Notes under the pieces: generated by a model
Database searches by the model: none
The model's input: the letters and a program-made list of their open reading frames with translations, nothing else
What the model was told of the DNA's origin: nothing
Assembly (NCBI GenBank): GCA_029747585.1
Contig: JAPEVF010001198.1
Span: forward strand, 1 to 12,590
DNA from: Pleurotus djamor
Taxonomy: Eukaryota > Basidiomycota > Agaricomycetes > Agaricales > Pleurotaceae
Length of the DNA: 12,590 nucleotides
Reading direction: 5' to 3'
Shown here: in pieces, positions 1 through 9,570 of the stretch
How positions within the stretch are numbered: the stretch's first letter is position 1
How the letters are laid out: every line of letters starts with the position of its first letter
Position numbers and translations under genes: made by a program

Positions 1-1138
1 CTTGATAGCTTCCGCAATCGCCTCCTTGTGTCTGTTGTCGTAGTCGATTCCACGGGTGTCAGCCAGTCCTGGTGTATCTAGCACTCGGACTTCATGGCCG
101 TTAGCGCAGACGATCGTGTACAGCTTGGGCTCATTGGTCTGACTACTGTTTGAGCAGAGTGCGTCCCATAACCTCCAGAGTCCACAGGTTTCCAAACCTT
201 CCCATTGCTCCGCGGGGACATTTCTTCTTCTGCTTTCTGGCTCTCTTTGTCTGCGCCCTTCTTGACGTTCCTCTCCCACCACCTTCCTCTTCCTCATGAC
301 CTTCTCCATCATCCTCCCTCTCCTCCTCGCCGTCGTCATCCTCCCTCTCCTCCTCGCCGTCGTCATCCTCCCTCTCCTCCTCACCGTCGTCATCCTCCCT
401 CTCCTCCTCGCCGTCTTCATCTCTGCCTTGGCCTTCATCACCAGGACCTTTCTCTTCATTCACATCGTCTTCTTCATCATCATCCCCAGTCCAATCTCTA
501 TCAAGACTGTCTTCTCTCCTTGGTCGCGCGCCTTCTTCCCACTCGGAGCTGGTTTCACGGGTATTGTGATCTTTCAACCCGTGGTGCTTTACCTTTGAAG
601 AAGATGGGATATTTAGAGATGGCGGTGTTACAGAATGGAGAGGTGGACTTTGCGGCATGGGGGCAGGCTGGATAGTGTTTGGGTTTTGTGAGCTTTCGGA
701 ACGGGATGGAGATGGTGGGACCAAGGTGACGCGTGCACCTGATCGCTGTCGTTTGGATGTTGTGGACTGGGACAATGGCTTGCTTGACGCGACATTCTGG
801 CGGGTTTCCTTTGTACCCACCAATACACTATCTACATATTCAACGATTAGATATATAAAGAATTGTGAAGGAGGAAGAGACGCACTTTGGACACCTGAAA
901 CAACAGCCATATCCAAGGGAGGTGGGGTTGTTCTTGGTGTGAGCATGCCTGTTTCTGGGACCGCAGTGGTTGGAGCTGAGTAGGGCACTGAAAGTAACCG
1001 TTCCAGCTTGCCTTCGACGCTTCCCAAGGCTGCGCCCACCGACGGCGGCAAACCGCACCTAATGCTTCGGGAAGTTGTCAAGAGTGTTTGAAGCGCTCGG
1101 GCCTCATCCTGCGAGAGGATAACTGAGAGAGAGTCCAT
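1..1138 (-). CDS. AIG1/septin-like P-loop GTPase fragment with acidic repeat region (partial, runs off left edge)
   Basis: The model reads leftward from an ATG at 1138. Exons are 1138-886, 831-198 and 145-1, giving 344 codons with no stop. The first intron (832-885) has a strong GTGCGT donor, a CTAATC branch-like site and a TGTAG acceptor. The second (146-197) has a weak GTTTGG donor and is inferred only because it joins the frames. The N-terminal 50 residues look foldable. They are followed by a Ser/Pro-rich region and then an Asp/Glu-rich tract with four GEEEREDDD repeats. The last exon reads YTIVCANGHEVRVLDTPGLA followed by DTRGID. This matches the G3 (DxxG) region of fungal and animal GTPases with the DTPGxxDTRG signature. 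The family normally has a GxxxxGKS/T loop 40-80 residues earlier, and none is present here. The gene may therefore be degenerate, or the two parts may be separate genes. The role is unknown. Confidence 0.6.
311..418. repeat. 27-bp minisatellite, four copies
   Basis: Four consecutive units of 27 bp begin at 311, 338, 365 and 392, each starting atcctccctctcctcctc. They differ by single substitutions (for example cgcc/cacc, and gtcgtc/gtcttc in the last copy). The period is a multiple of three, so on the minus strand each unit encodes the nine-residue acidic repeat GEEEREDDD without disturbing the frame. The copy number is likely to vary between strains. Confidence 0.9.
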
Positions 1139-1735
1139 AGAAATCTAAGAAACAGAGTGTGGTGGTGGATGCAATCTAGGGAACTAACTGGGAGCTTGCC
1201 TGGCATGATCGGAACCCATCCCGGACCCAATACTGGGAAGTCCCGATGCTGCGATCCCCGGGCATCATCTTTCAAGTTCAGAACTAGCCTACTCATTTCT
1301 AAATGCACGAAAACAATGCACGATGGCCACAGTTGGGCAAGAAGATGATTATACATACTGTAGTTTCCCAATGCGTCGTGATGAAAGGTGTGATGGCGCC
1401 CTCTTTGCGGATTCATCCATCATATCCTTTTACTTAAAATTGAGCGAGCCTCAGTCTCAAAGAGCTTTCACACACACACGAAGGAGGCAAATCATGTTTG
1501 TTTAGATATTTAGTTGAACTATGGGGACGTGTTGTACAAGTAAAAAAAAAAGTAAACGAAGACGAAAGCGGCGGTGAAAGTACAGTTACGAAGTTCGTAA
1601 CTACAAAGGCGGTGGTGGTGGTGACAGTAATGAGACGACGACGAGGGAGAAGGGTGTTACAATGAAGGAGGGCACGATGTAGACTCGACACGAAGTAGTA
1701 GTAGCGTGGACGTCACAAAAAAAAACCCCCAGAAC
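1139..1735. other. Intergenic region without a supported gene
   Basis: No open frame here has coding-like composition or family resemblance. The stretch holds a short CA run near 1470-1480, an A run near 1540-1550, and GGT/GAC-type trinucleotide-rich sequence around 1605-1645. It should contain the promoter and 5' leader of the left minus-strand gene and the 3' untranslated region of the coiled-coil gene. I see no clear TATA box. Confidence 0.6.
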
Positions 1736-2370
1736 TCACACAGCACGTTGCTTTCCACGGGCACTGGACTCGGGGGCGGTGCCAGCCGAGCGACGGGGGC
1801 GGTTCAAACCTTCCGTGGAGAGCCCCAGCTGGTTTTGCAGGAGTGCAGAGGTGAGGAAGGAAGATAGATAAGACGCACGCAGATCGGGGACCGAGCCCTG
1901 AGGGGGATCCAACTCGTTTTGCAGGCTGAGCAGAATCGTATGCATGTTATCCAGTGTCGTTTGAACCTCCGTTAAGTTGCCCAACGCTTTGCCTTGACTG
2001 CTATTGCCGATGCGGATTTTTTCTAAAAGAAGGATGAGACGAAGAGCAGAAATATCATAAATTGACTTACCGGTGAGGAGCTGCATCCCAACTTGGAACT
2101 CTTTAACCATCCGCTCATAAACAGGATGCATTCTAGTAAACGATTGGTTGAGCTCGGCGAGGGACTCGTTGGTCTTCCTCGCTTCTTCGAGTTGACGCTC
2201 CCCTTGTAGTTGTATCGCGCGGAGTATTTGGATCATTGCTTCGCCCCCTTCGATGGTGGGGCCGTCGCCTGCCACAAAACTAATTAGTATGAAGTTGTAA
2301 GATTATTTTTAAAAAAAAAACACTTACTGTGAGTCGGCGAGGAGGGGGGAGAGTCAGCGGCGGCGTCCAT
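1736..2370 (-). CDS. Small predicted coiled-coil protein, function unknown
   Basis: The spliced model is complement(1736-2022, 2071-2268, 2328-2370), giving 175 residues. Exon 1 starts at the ATG at 2368-2370 and encodes a Ser/Pro-rich leader beginning MDAAADSPPSSPTH. The first intron (2269-2327) has GTAAGT, a CTAAT branch-like site and a GGCAG acceptor. The second (2023-2070) has GTAAGT and a TTTTAG acceptor and is 48 nt long, so it leaves the frame unchanged. A reading from an ATG at 2275 would begin inside the first intron and is less likely. The middle of the protein (about residues 25-120) is Glu/Gln/Leu-rich and helical, with heptad-like spacing around RQLEEARKTNESLAELNQSF. The tail is basic and probably disordered, ending near RGKQRAV. 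No signal peptide or membrane segment is visible, and I do not recognise the family. It is divergent from the Ulp1-like gene. Confidence 0.75.
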
Positions 2371-2426
2371 GTGTAGTAAGGGATGCTAAAGAACAACTAG
2401 TACTACGCAAAAATTGACATAATAAG

Positions 2427-2446
2427 TATATATATATATATATATA
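2427..2446. repeat. (TA)10 microsatellite in divergent promoter region
   Basis: Ten perfect TA units lie about 57 bp upstream of the coiled-coil gene's start codon (at 2370) on the minus strand. The run could act as a TATA-like element for that gene, but it may simply be a microsatellite. Confidence 0.85.
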
Positions 2447-2470
2447 CATCGAAGCCAGGATGAGGACGGA

Positions 2471-2495
2471 GGGGGGAAGGGGAAGGGAGGGAGGG
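2471..2495 (+). other. G-rich tract with quadruplex-forming pattern
   Basis: Five runs of three or more G (2471-2476, 2479-2482, 2485-2487, 2489-2491, 2493-2495) are separated by one or two A. This satisfies the usual G3+N1-7 quadruplex pattern. It lies between two divergently oriented genes, upstream of the Ulp1-like gene. Confidence 0.65.
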
Positions 2496-2570
2496 AGGAG
2501 CAGAATGTGGACGCACCTTGGAAGTGTGGAAGGGAGACGATGCTACAGCCAGCACCAGGGCGTGCGGTCT

Positions 2571-2576
2571 TATATA
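2571..2576 (+). promoter_or_regulatory. Possible TATA box of Ulp1-like gene
   Basis: TATATA occurs within gtcttatataccc, 107 bp upstream of the first candidate ATG (2683) and 179 bp upstream of the preferred ATG (2755). The assignment rests on motif and position only. Confidence 0.35.
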
Positions 2577-2601
2577 CCCACGCTGATGGTTCTGATGTTA
2601 C

Positions 2602-2625
2602 CTGTCACAGGTTATCTGTCACAGG
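2602..2625. repeat. Short direct repeat ctgtcacagg x2, possible subterminal element motif
   Basis: The 10-mer ctgtcacagg occurs at 2602-2611 and again at 2616-2625. A related sequence, cagtcactgggggc, lies at about 8742-8755 on the other side of the transposase gene, in the same orientation as the second left copy (ctgtcacagggggc). CACTA-like transposons often carry subterminal motifs bound by transposase, so this may mark the element's flanks. The similarity is short and could be chance. Confidence 0.3.
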
Positions 2626-2754
2626 GGGCGATTTGTTTGCCACCAAAACATCCCAAGTTTTCCCAGGGCCAGATTGAAAGGAATGGAGCTCCATTCTTCC
2701 GGGCGTCCGAGCCGATCAGTCCAAATCCGGAAGGGGCTTGGATTTACTTCCACG

Positions 2755-5116
2755 ATGAACCCACGAACGCACAAAGATTCACCCCACCTCAACCCCGTTG
2801 TTCAAGGGAAACTGATCAACTGGTCTCTGGCAGACCAGGAAGAAGCTCCTTTATTGGATGATCGGAAGGGAACCGTGCGGACGTTTCAGGAGATGAACAT
2901 GTAAGGCGTGTTGACGGTTCTAGTTCCTGTCAAAACTAAGGCATTACGGCGTAGACATTCTGAAAATACGGCACCAGGTGCCATAGAGAGCTCCATCACG
3001 CTCCCACAAGTGCCCACCCTCGAAGATAGGGAAACACTCCGGCCTTCCAAGAAGCATCGCATGTGAGTAATTTTACAGCTTTACGCCAAAGTTTTCGAGG
3101 CTCACTGCCTGATCGATCCCATCGTTTGTTTCATTTTTACCTTTATCATGAAATCAATACACTTGACCCTCACTGCTTCTGTATCTGGACCCAATCGCTG
3201 GCGATTCCGCACGATGCTTTCACTTTCCCGCAATTCGGTTCGGTCTGACCTTCACCTTGGTAACTTCTGTGAACACTTGGAATGCTCCAGAAGCCACTCT
3301 CCAGCATCAGATGCTTCCTCCCAGCTGGAACCATCGATCCGTTCCTTGCGGCTTTCTCAGGCCTCATTCACCCAGTCTCCGGATAGCGTAACACCTGGTC
3401 CATCTGCTTTGATTCCAACAGGTGTGTTGCTGCTCTGATCCGCCTTGCTAAAGATACCCTCTGATACTGATGTCATCCCGACGTCAGATGTCACCCCGCC
3501 AGATCCCGCCCTACCGACGCCTTCCCATCCGCTTCCAGGTGGTTGGGTCAGGCTTGCCCTTCCCATCGTTCATCTCCAACCGCTGCGACTACACGAATAT
3601 GTGGCCTTTGAGTCCACGTACTCTCTTCCCCAAGTAGACGCCACAGTTACACTATATACTAAGCAGCAGCTGGATCTACTTATGGAAGACATCGCTCACT
3701 GGAAGTCCAAGCACCGCCTTACGGAACTTGAGACCATGGTGAATGAGGTCCTGGAGGTTTTATACTTTGACGATTTCGACCGCTTAGGAAAAGTCAAAGC
3801 GCTTGTATTCTTAGAGGAAAGTGTGAAGCCGACAGATACCGTATTCAAGAACCTCTTGGATGCTTATGAAACTGGCCAACGCTTCTACCAAAGATATGTC
3901 CTGATTGCTGCACAGGTATCGGCCAACTTTCACCTTGCATTTCTCGAGGGCGCGAAATATATACAACATGATCAAATCGTTCTTCGGAAGGCCCTCCATG
4001 AAATCGCTTACCCTATCCAGCGTTGGCTCAGCCGCCCCTCACCGCTCTTAAATAAAATGACCAAATTGGTGAGTGGATTGGTAACCATTATATGTACCCA
4101 TCTTAACCGCTGTATCAGGTCCTCAAGGACGATATGATTCCCGAAACATACCTGGCCGGAATCCTAACACACCGCTCCATTGCACGTCTGGCTCCTGAGG
4201 AGTGGCTTGACGACGATCTGATCAATTACTTTTGTGGTGAGTCCCGTCATTTTTCTAAGAAGATTTGATGCTGATGCGGATATTCCAGGCAACCCGAACG
4301 GCCATCATATGGTTGTGCTTGGTGCCAATCACGATATTCTCTATTGCTCACCACTGTTTTGGAGCTCTCTGAAAAAGAATGCCACGTCTATGGGCCAGAT
4401 ATCCTTAGACCCCCAGGTGAGCTTTCCATTCCCTCGCTCTCCACTTTCCCCGCTTCATAAGTGATTTGATAGATTTATAATTCCTCTACATTTTCCACAA
4501 TCAATCGCATCCTAATCCCAGTCTTATTCAAAGCGGACCACTGGATTGTTCTCCACGCGAACATTCGAGGATCTGCTCTTGAGGTGTTAGACTCTCTTGT
4601 TGATGAGAAAGCACCTCCTTCAAAATATGATACAGAAGTTCAGGTAGCGTCGCGCCAACTGGCCCACCAGATACTACGGATCCACTGATACCGTCATTCT
4701 AGTTATTTGAGAATTGGCTATGTTTTCTCGGGAAACTCTTTCGGCTTAGCAAAGTCTTAAACGTCCGAAACTGGACTAAATTTGTACCGAAAAAGGATGT
4801 AAGTACTACCATCGTATTAATGATTTCTACGCTTGGATTGATGGTGTACCAACAGATTCCCCAACAGGGTAACACATGGGACTGCGGTGCTTACGCCATC
4901 ATTTTCATTCAGCATCTTCAAGAAGCGGAACTCGTTAACGATAACAAAATCCCAAGGGTCAGGCGTATTGGAAAGCAGTGGACACTTTTGAACGTCGCCC
5001 GTTTTCGCTTCTGGATGGAGCTGCCAAAAACCGCCCAACAATGGTCCTCTATTCCTGATATTCTTCGCTACTTTCCTTTGTTTGAACGCTATGCAACAGA
5101 TGCAATTCCTCTATAA
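2755..5116 (+). CDS. Ulp1/SENP-like cysteine protease (peptidase C48) of Plavaka element
   Basis: The best model joins 2755-2900, 2955-3062, 3291-3421, 3488-4068, 4119-4236, 4289-4416, 4473-4643, 4703-4798 and 4856-5116, giving 579 residues. All joins keep frame and remove every stop, including a TGA at 3436. An in-frame ATG at 2683 is an alternative start. The N-terminal third is Ser/Pro-rich and probably disordered. A helical region follows, up to about residue 322. The protease domain covers roughly 323-560: PEEWLDDDLINYF (348-360), then ILIPVLFKADHWIVLHA with catalytic His427, Asp444 in EVLDS, and PQQGNTWDCGAYA with Gln497 and Cys503. The Ulp1 family cleaves SUMO or related proteins from targets. 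In transposons the role is not established, but may be maturation or de-SUMOylation of transposition proteins. The exons at 4119-5116 are firm. The long intron at 3063-3290 is the least certain. Confidence 0.85.
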
Positions 5117-5244
5117 TAGTCCTGCATTCTTTTGTGNTTTTTTTGTTTTGTTTTTTTTTCTAACAGTTACTGTACGCGTAGCAACCATCCCTTTTGTCTA
5201 TCCCTCTTTTATATATTGCTACTATGACAATTATTTTTGCGCTG

Positions 5245-5251
5245 TATATAA
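5245..5251 (+). promoter_or_regulatory. Probable TATA box of transposase gene
   Basis: TATATAA lies 66 bp upstream of the transposase ATG, in the AT-rich 194-bp gap between the protease stop and the transposase start. The gap also contains a T-rich run with one undetermined base (5137). The position is typical for a core promoter, so the transposase probably has its own promoter. Confidence 0.45.
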
Positions 5252-5310
5252 TGTAAAGTATATGGGCAGCTTGAGCTCATTTCTCCCCGCTTGACGGCAC
5301 TTAACCATCC

Positions 5311-8300
5311 ATGGCTAAACGTCGCAACTCATCCTCCATATACACGCATGAGACCGCTCGGAGTTTCAAGACAAGCGCTAAACGGTTGAAACTCCAGCAC
5401 CCACCAGAATCAGACGAAGAAGATATATCCTCTGACTCTGAGTACTCCTCAGACGCAGGGGGGTACATCAGCGACTTGGAAGAAGAACTGGCAAAGTATC
5501 CCCTTGTATGCCCAATTTGCCAAAATGTAAGTTCATTTCCGTTCCTGACGTGGTGATAGCGGTCTCAGATTTTACATGTTAGACATTCAAGTCGGCTGGT
5601 GGCACATCCTCTCATCTCCAGATGTCTGGCTGCAAGTGGTTTAATGAAGAGCGAAAACTTATCGCCCATCGTAGTCAAGAAAAAGGAAAATGGAAAGCTA
5701 CGACAGACTCAGAGGCGTCTTCCTTTCATTATACGTTGGCACCAGAGATGTACACTGATTCCACCTCCCCCACAGACTACAGACCTCCATGGGAGGTGCT
5801 AGATGACATGGAACACGACCTGTACTCCAGCCTGGTTCCGGGTGTCCTAGCTCAGGGGAGCACTCCTAACTCCCATCCGACAGACGCCCCAGGGCCTAGC
5901 ACCGTCCCGAACGCCCCTGGAACCGCCCCTAGAGTGGATGCTCGGCTTGCTTTCGCGGATTCAGAAGATACAAGATATATTGAAGATAAAAAAGAGGAGC
6001 ACGGAACCATTGTGGGATGGGATCAGCATGTTAAAGCTCGTTGGAATGCATTATATGGTGGAAATGTCCCGGAACCGCTAAGGAATCCTTCATCCTCCCC
6101 TAACCAGGAAGCTAACGCCTACTTTCCATTTTCCTGTGAACTAGACTGGAAGGTAGCCAATTGGTTCATCAAGGAGGACCCTGGACACAATGCTTTCAAC
6201 CGCTTTCTCTCCATTCCTGGTGTGGTGGAACGCCTGGGGCTTTCCTTTAAAACGGTGAGGGAGATTCATGAAAAAGTGGATAACTTACCTCCTAAAGGTG
6301 GAGAGTGGAAAGCAAAGGTCCTGAAATTTGCAGATAGACCTGATGAAGAGTTCGTGGTGCGATTTCGTGATCCAATCGAGGTAATCAAGAGTCTTTGGCG
6401 AGACCCTTCACTTGTACACGATTTCGTTTATCGCCCATCGAAAGTCTTCATGGATTCCACAAAGGAAAGCCAAGTATTCTCAGAGATGTGGACAGGAAAG
6501 TGGTGGTGGGAAGTACAGGTATTTTTTCTCCCTAACGGTGGGTCCATACATCTGATATATAAGTTTAGAATCTACTACCTAAGCACGCCACTGTTTGCCC
6601 GGTGATCGTCGCCACCGACAAAACACAGCTCACCCAATTCTCTGGTAGCAAGGTGGCATACCCAGTATATCTCACTCTGGGCAATATTCCCAAGGCTATC
6701 CGCCGCAAGCCCTCCCGCCATGCCTGCGTTCTTTTGGGATATCTTCCTACCGAAAAGATCAGTAAGAAAGGACTTACTAAAACACAGGTAAAGACCAGGA
6801 CTCAGCGCTTGTTTCACGAATCCATGAAAGTCATCTTTTCCACCCTTGATACCGCTGGGAAAGAAGGAGTAGAAATGACAAATGCGAAAGGGGAGATTCG
6901 CCAGGTCTACCCCTATCTGGCCTCCTATGTTGCCGACTACCCCGAACAATGCCTCATCGCTTGTTCCAAGTACGGTACGTGTCCCAAGTGTCAGTGTACT
7001 CACAAGCAACTACAGGATCTGAAGAAATACCCCCTTCGAACCCCAAAATGGACGGAGAAGATCATCCAAGACGCGCAAGCCCAAACCACCACCCCATATC
7101 AGTTTCATGAGTACTGTCAAAAAAAGGAAGTAGCCGGGGGAGTCACCCATCCATTCTGGAAGGGTTACACATTGACAGATATTCACCAAGCCATAACTCC
7201 AGACATACTTCACCAGCTATATCAAGGCGTGCTCAAAATGCTGGTAGAATGGTGTCAAATGACGATGACAGAGCAGCAGTTTGATCTTCGAGTTCAATGC
7301 CTACCACCTTGTCATGGGGTGCGTCACTTTAAGAAAGGAATATCTAACCTTTCTCAAGTAACAGGACCGGAGCGAAAACAAATCGCGCAAATCCTGCTCG
7401 CGTNTTGTGAAGGTGGCATTATAAAACCAGCCTTGGCCGCGGCAAGGCATCTTCTTGATTTCGTCCATATCGCTCAATATAAAACTCATAACAAAGAAAC
7501 CTTAGGGTATCTCGAAAGTGCCTTACTAGGATTTCATCAAAACCGTCATGGGTTCAAATCTATGAAGGTCCGAAAAGAGTTCAATATACCAAAGTTTCAT
7601 TCCATGATGCACTATGTATCGTCCATTCGTCTTTTTGGCACTACTGACAACTATAATACAGAGATGTTCGAGCGTCTTCACATAGACTTTGCCAAGGATG
7701 CCTGGAGAGCCACCAATAAGAAAGATGAAGTCCCTCAGATGATAGACTGGCTGTCACGCCACGAGAAGATGACCGCCTTTACCAATGACATTGAAGGCCT
7801 TATCCGTCTTGGCGGTGAGCCGTCCTTAGAATCTCCAAGCACAAATACTGGCAATATCTTTCTAGCTAAGGCGCCCCATGCAAAATCCAGCTGGGAAGAC
7901 ATTACTCTACGACATCGAGCACCTGGATTCCAGCAATCTCTCAAAGTGTTTCTGAACGATTGTGCGCCGGAAAACACTCGGCTGCGGAGGCCCAACGATG
8001 TTCAAAAGAAGGATCTTCCTTTTAGCTACTTACGGACTTGGTTTTCATATAAGCTGACTCGGACTGCCATTGCAGATGACGATACCGAAGAACATTTGAA
8101 GGATCACGTACGCGCCTTACCAATTGGCACCGTCAATAGTGGTCCCAACGGACGGTTCGATTGTGTAGTTGTCCTCACAGACGCATCTGCCCAGTCCACG
8201 GGTCTAGAAGGAACCAAGATTGGAAGGGTCAAAGTCATCTTTAAACTACCAGAAACGCTGGAATTTCCAAACGGCTTACAATTCCCGGCCCCTGAGCACT

Positions 8301-8581
8301 GGCCAAAGGGGCCCCTGGCATATGTCGAATGGTATAATCTCTCAACAGTCCCTGATCCGCAGACTCTGTTCTATACAGCACAGCAACCTCTTGAAAATAC
8401 TCTAGGCGCCATTGTGCACTTGTCTCAAATTCGACAGACATGCATGTTAACACCCAAGTTCGGTCATTTCTCCTGGACAAGCCTTCAGGGGGTAGATTCG
8501 GAAAATGTCCTTGACTTTCCTGGTCGGCCATACCTATTGAACAACTTCAGTAGCTTGTATGCATACCAGTCAATTTGGTAG
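5311..8581 (+). CDS. Plavaka transposase with N-terminal C2HC zinc finger
   Basis: The spliced model joins 5311-5526, 5583-6518 and 6569-8581, giving 1054 residues. Both introns (56 and 50 nt) have clear sites (GTAAGT..GTTAG; GTATTT..TTTAG). Splicing the first creates a C2HC finger split across the exons: CPIC (Cys67, Cys70), His83 and Cys89. An acidic low-complexity stretch precedes it. Family hallmarks follow in order: PVIVATDKTQL (Asp401), GNIPKAIRRKPS, SYVADYPEQ (Asp507), the cysteine cluster CPKCQC (about 516-527), DILHQLYQGV (Asp596), KFHSMMHY, and YNTEMFERLHIDFAKDAWRA (Glu749). The conserved acidic residues are candidates for the DDE/RNase H-like metal-binding site, though I assign them by motif only. 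The C-terminal beta-rich part ends with HLSQIRQTCMLTPKF and a conserved YAYQSIW tail. It is full length by comparison with the family as I know it, and would catalyse cut-and-paste excision and insertion. One base (7404) is undetermined, leaving residue 663 unknown. Confidence 0.93.
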
Positions 8582-8954
8582 CTTATAAAAGGTGAATACT
8601 CTTGGAGGCTATATCAAAGAGCATTGGACTGATATATTATAGGCGACTTAAGAAACCTGGAGTCTACGTAACAGTGGTTTCCTTCACTGGACGGTAGGGG
8701 GACTGTAGGCCGTGGGCCATCCGTCTACCGGGTACAAAGATCCAGTCACTGGGGGCATTGGGGCCCCTGATATTGTTTTTATCACTTCTATAGGGGATTT
8801 ATAGGGATGATCACACACTTCATGTTTTCGCGTTTTACGCGTCGTTGATCTTCACACACATTATATTCCCTCCCACACACATACCTAACTGCGTTTAGAT
8901 CCCTTGACTTCCTGCTATTACTTCAGTTCACCCTCTACACCGTTGATTACCCTT
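8582..8954. other. Intergenic region between transposase and leucine-zipper gene
   Basis: No gene is visible. The region holds TATAAAA at 8584-8590, immediately after the transposase stop, and an inverted pair cagtgg/tcactgg around 8672-8691. It also has cagtcactgggggc near 8742-8755, a GC-rich palindrome-like ggggcccc around 8760-8767, and several CACACA runs (8812-8882). If the transposon ends before the zipper gene, its right terminus lies here. Confidence 0.5.
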
Positions 8955-9516
8955 ATGCCGTCCTCACATCTCAACAAACGATTATTGCGCGCCAGGAATC
9001 TGCGGTTGCGCATTCAAAATGCCGCTCTTCTTAGCAGGAGGCAACGGTTGCGCGAGGAAAATCGAGAATTAAAAGCTCGAAACCAGGAGTTGCAGATAGA
9101 GAGTCACCAACTCAGACGGGACCTATGGTTCGAGCAATTTGTGAGTCGTCTCGTCCAATGCCACTCCGGTCAAATATATTCAACCTATATACTACTACTT
9201 CTTTAGGTGAATACAGTGACTGATTTCACGAACGAAGAAGACCCAAATCGTCTTGATGATTTGACGTTAAAACAAAAAAGTCAAATGGAAGGAGTGGTAG
9301 GTGATTATCGTATCTGATGTGCCCCATCATGTCTCAATACTGAAGTAGGTGATTGAACACTGGCGGCTTCGTGCCTCCGAGTTAGGGTGGTCGGAGGATA
9401 AGGTGAATAGGGTAATTAGGCCCAACGCCTTTAGTGAGGAGCTTATCATAGAACGATTTGTACAGCTGTCAACGGAGGTCTACGGCATTAAACGTAGGGC
9501 CGCTGAAGAGCTCTAA
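8955..9516 (+). CDS. Small leucine-zipper (bZIP-like) protein
   Basis: Exons 8955-9140, 9207-9296 and 9349-9516 give 147 residues. Both introns (66 and 52 nt) are phase 0, with GTGAGT..TTTAG and GTAGGT..GTAG sites. The start is the first ATG of the open frame (MPSSHLNKRLL). Residues 10-40 are rich in Arg, including NAALLSRRQRLREEN. They run into a zipper with Leu at four exact heptad positions in LREENRELKARNQELQIESHQL (first and last Leu 21 residues apart). The layout resembles a bZIP factor, but the invariant Asn and Arg are one residue off the usual N-x7-R-x9-L spacing, so DNA binding is uncertain. The C-terminal half is acidic then helical (EHWRLRASELGWSEDKVNRV) and ends KRRAAEEL. It lies 373 bp after the transposase in the same orientation. 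It could be an element-borne accessory gene or a host gene. Confidence 0.7.
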
Positions 9517-9570
9517 CTTAGATTTTCACACTTTACAAGGATCCTAAAGTAAATGCAATTGTTGCCTTAG

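Larger units (their letters stand above)
2601..8760 (+). mobile_element. Plavaka-class DNA transposon (Ulp1-like protease + transposase), ends undefined
   Basis: An Ulp1-like cysteine protease gene and a Plavaka transposase gene lie head to tail, 194 bp apart. Both are free of disabling stops once introns are removed. Pairing of a transposase with an Ulp1-type protease is well known in CACTA-like and Plavaka elements. The coordinates given are nominal: they span the two genes plus a similar short motif found on each side (ctgtcacagggggc on the left, cagtcactgggggc on the right). I searched the flanks by eye for terminal inverted repeats and a target-site duplication and found nothing convincing. 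The true element could be longer, particularly to the right, where it might include the leucine-zipper gene. Confidence 0.75.

Noticed and set aside
205..675. A Pro/Arg/His-rich open frame on the plus strand
   Set aside because: It is produced by the antisense of the acidic 27-bp repeat region. Its repeats (SPPRRRHPP) simply mirror the minisatellite.
2460..2861. A 133-codon plus-strand open frame overlapping the start of the Ulp1-like gene
   Set aside because: It starts in the G-rich tract, crosses the likely TATA box, and is in a different frame from the supported protease exon.
3436..3438. An in-frame TGA that would inactivate the Ulp1-like gene
   Set aside because: It falls inside a 66-nt interval (3422-3487) with a GTGTGT donor and a GTCAG acceptor, and removing that interval keeps the frame.
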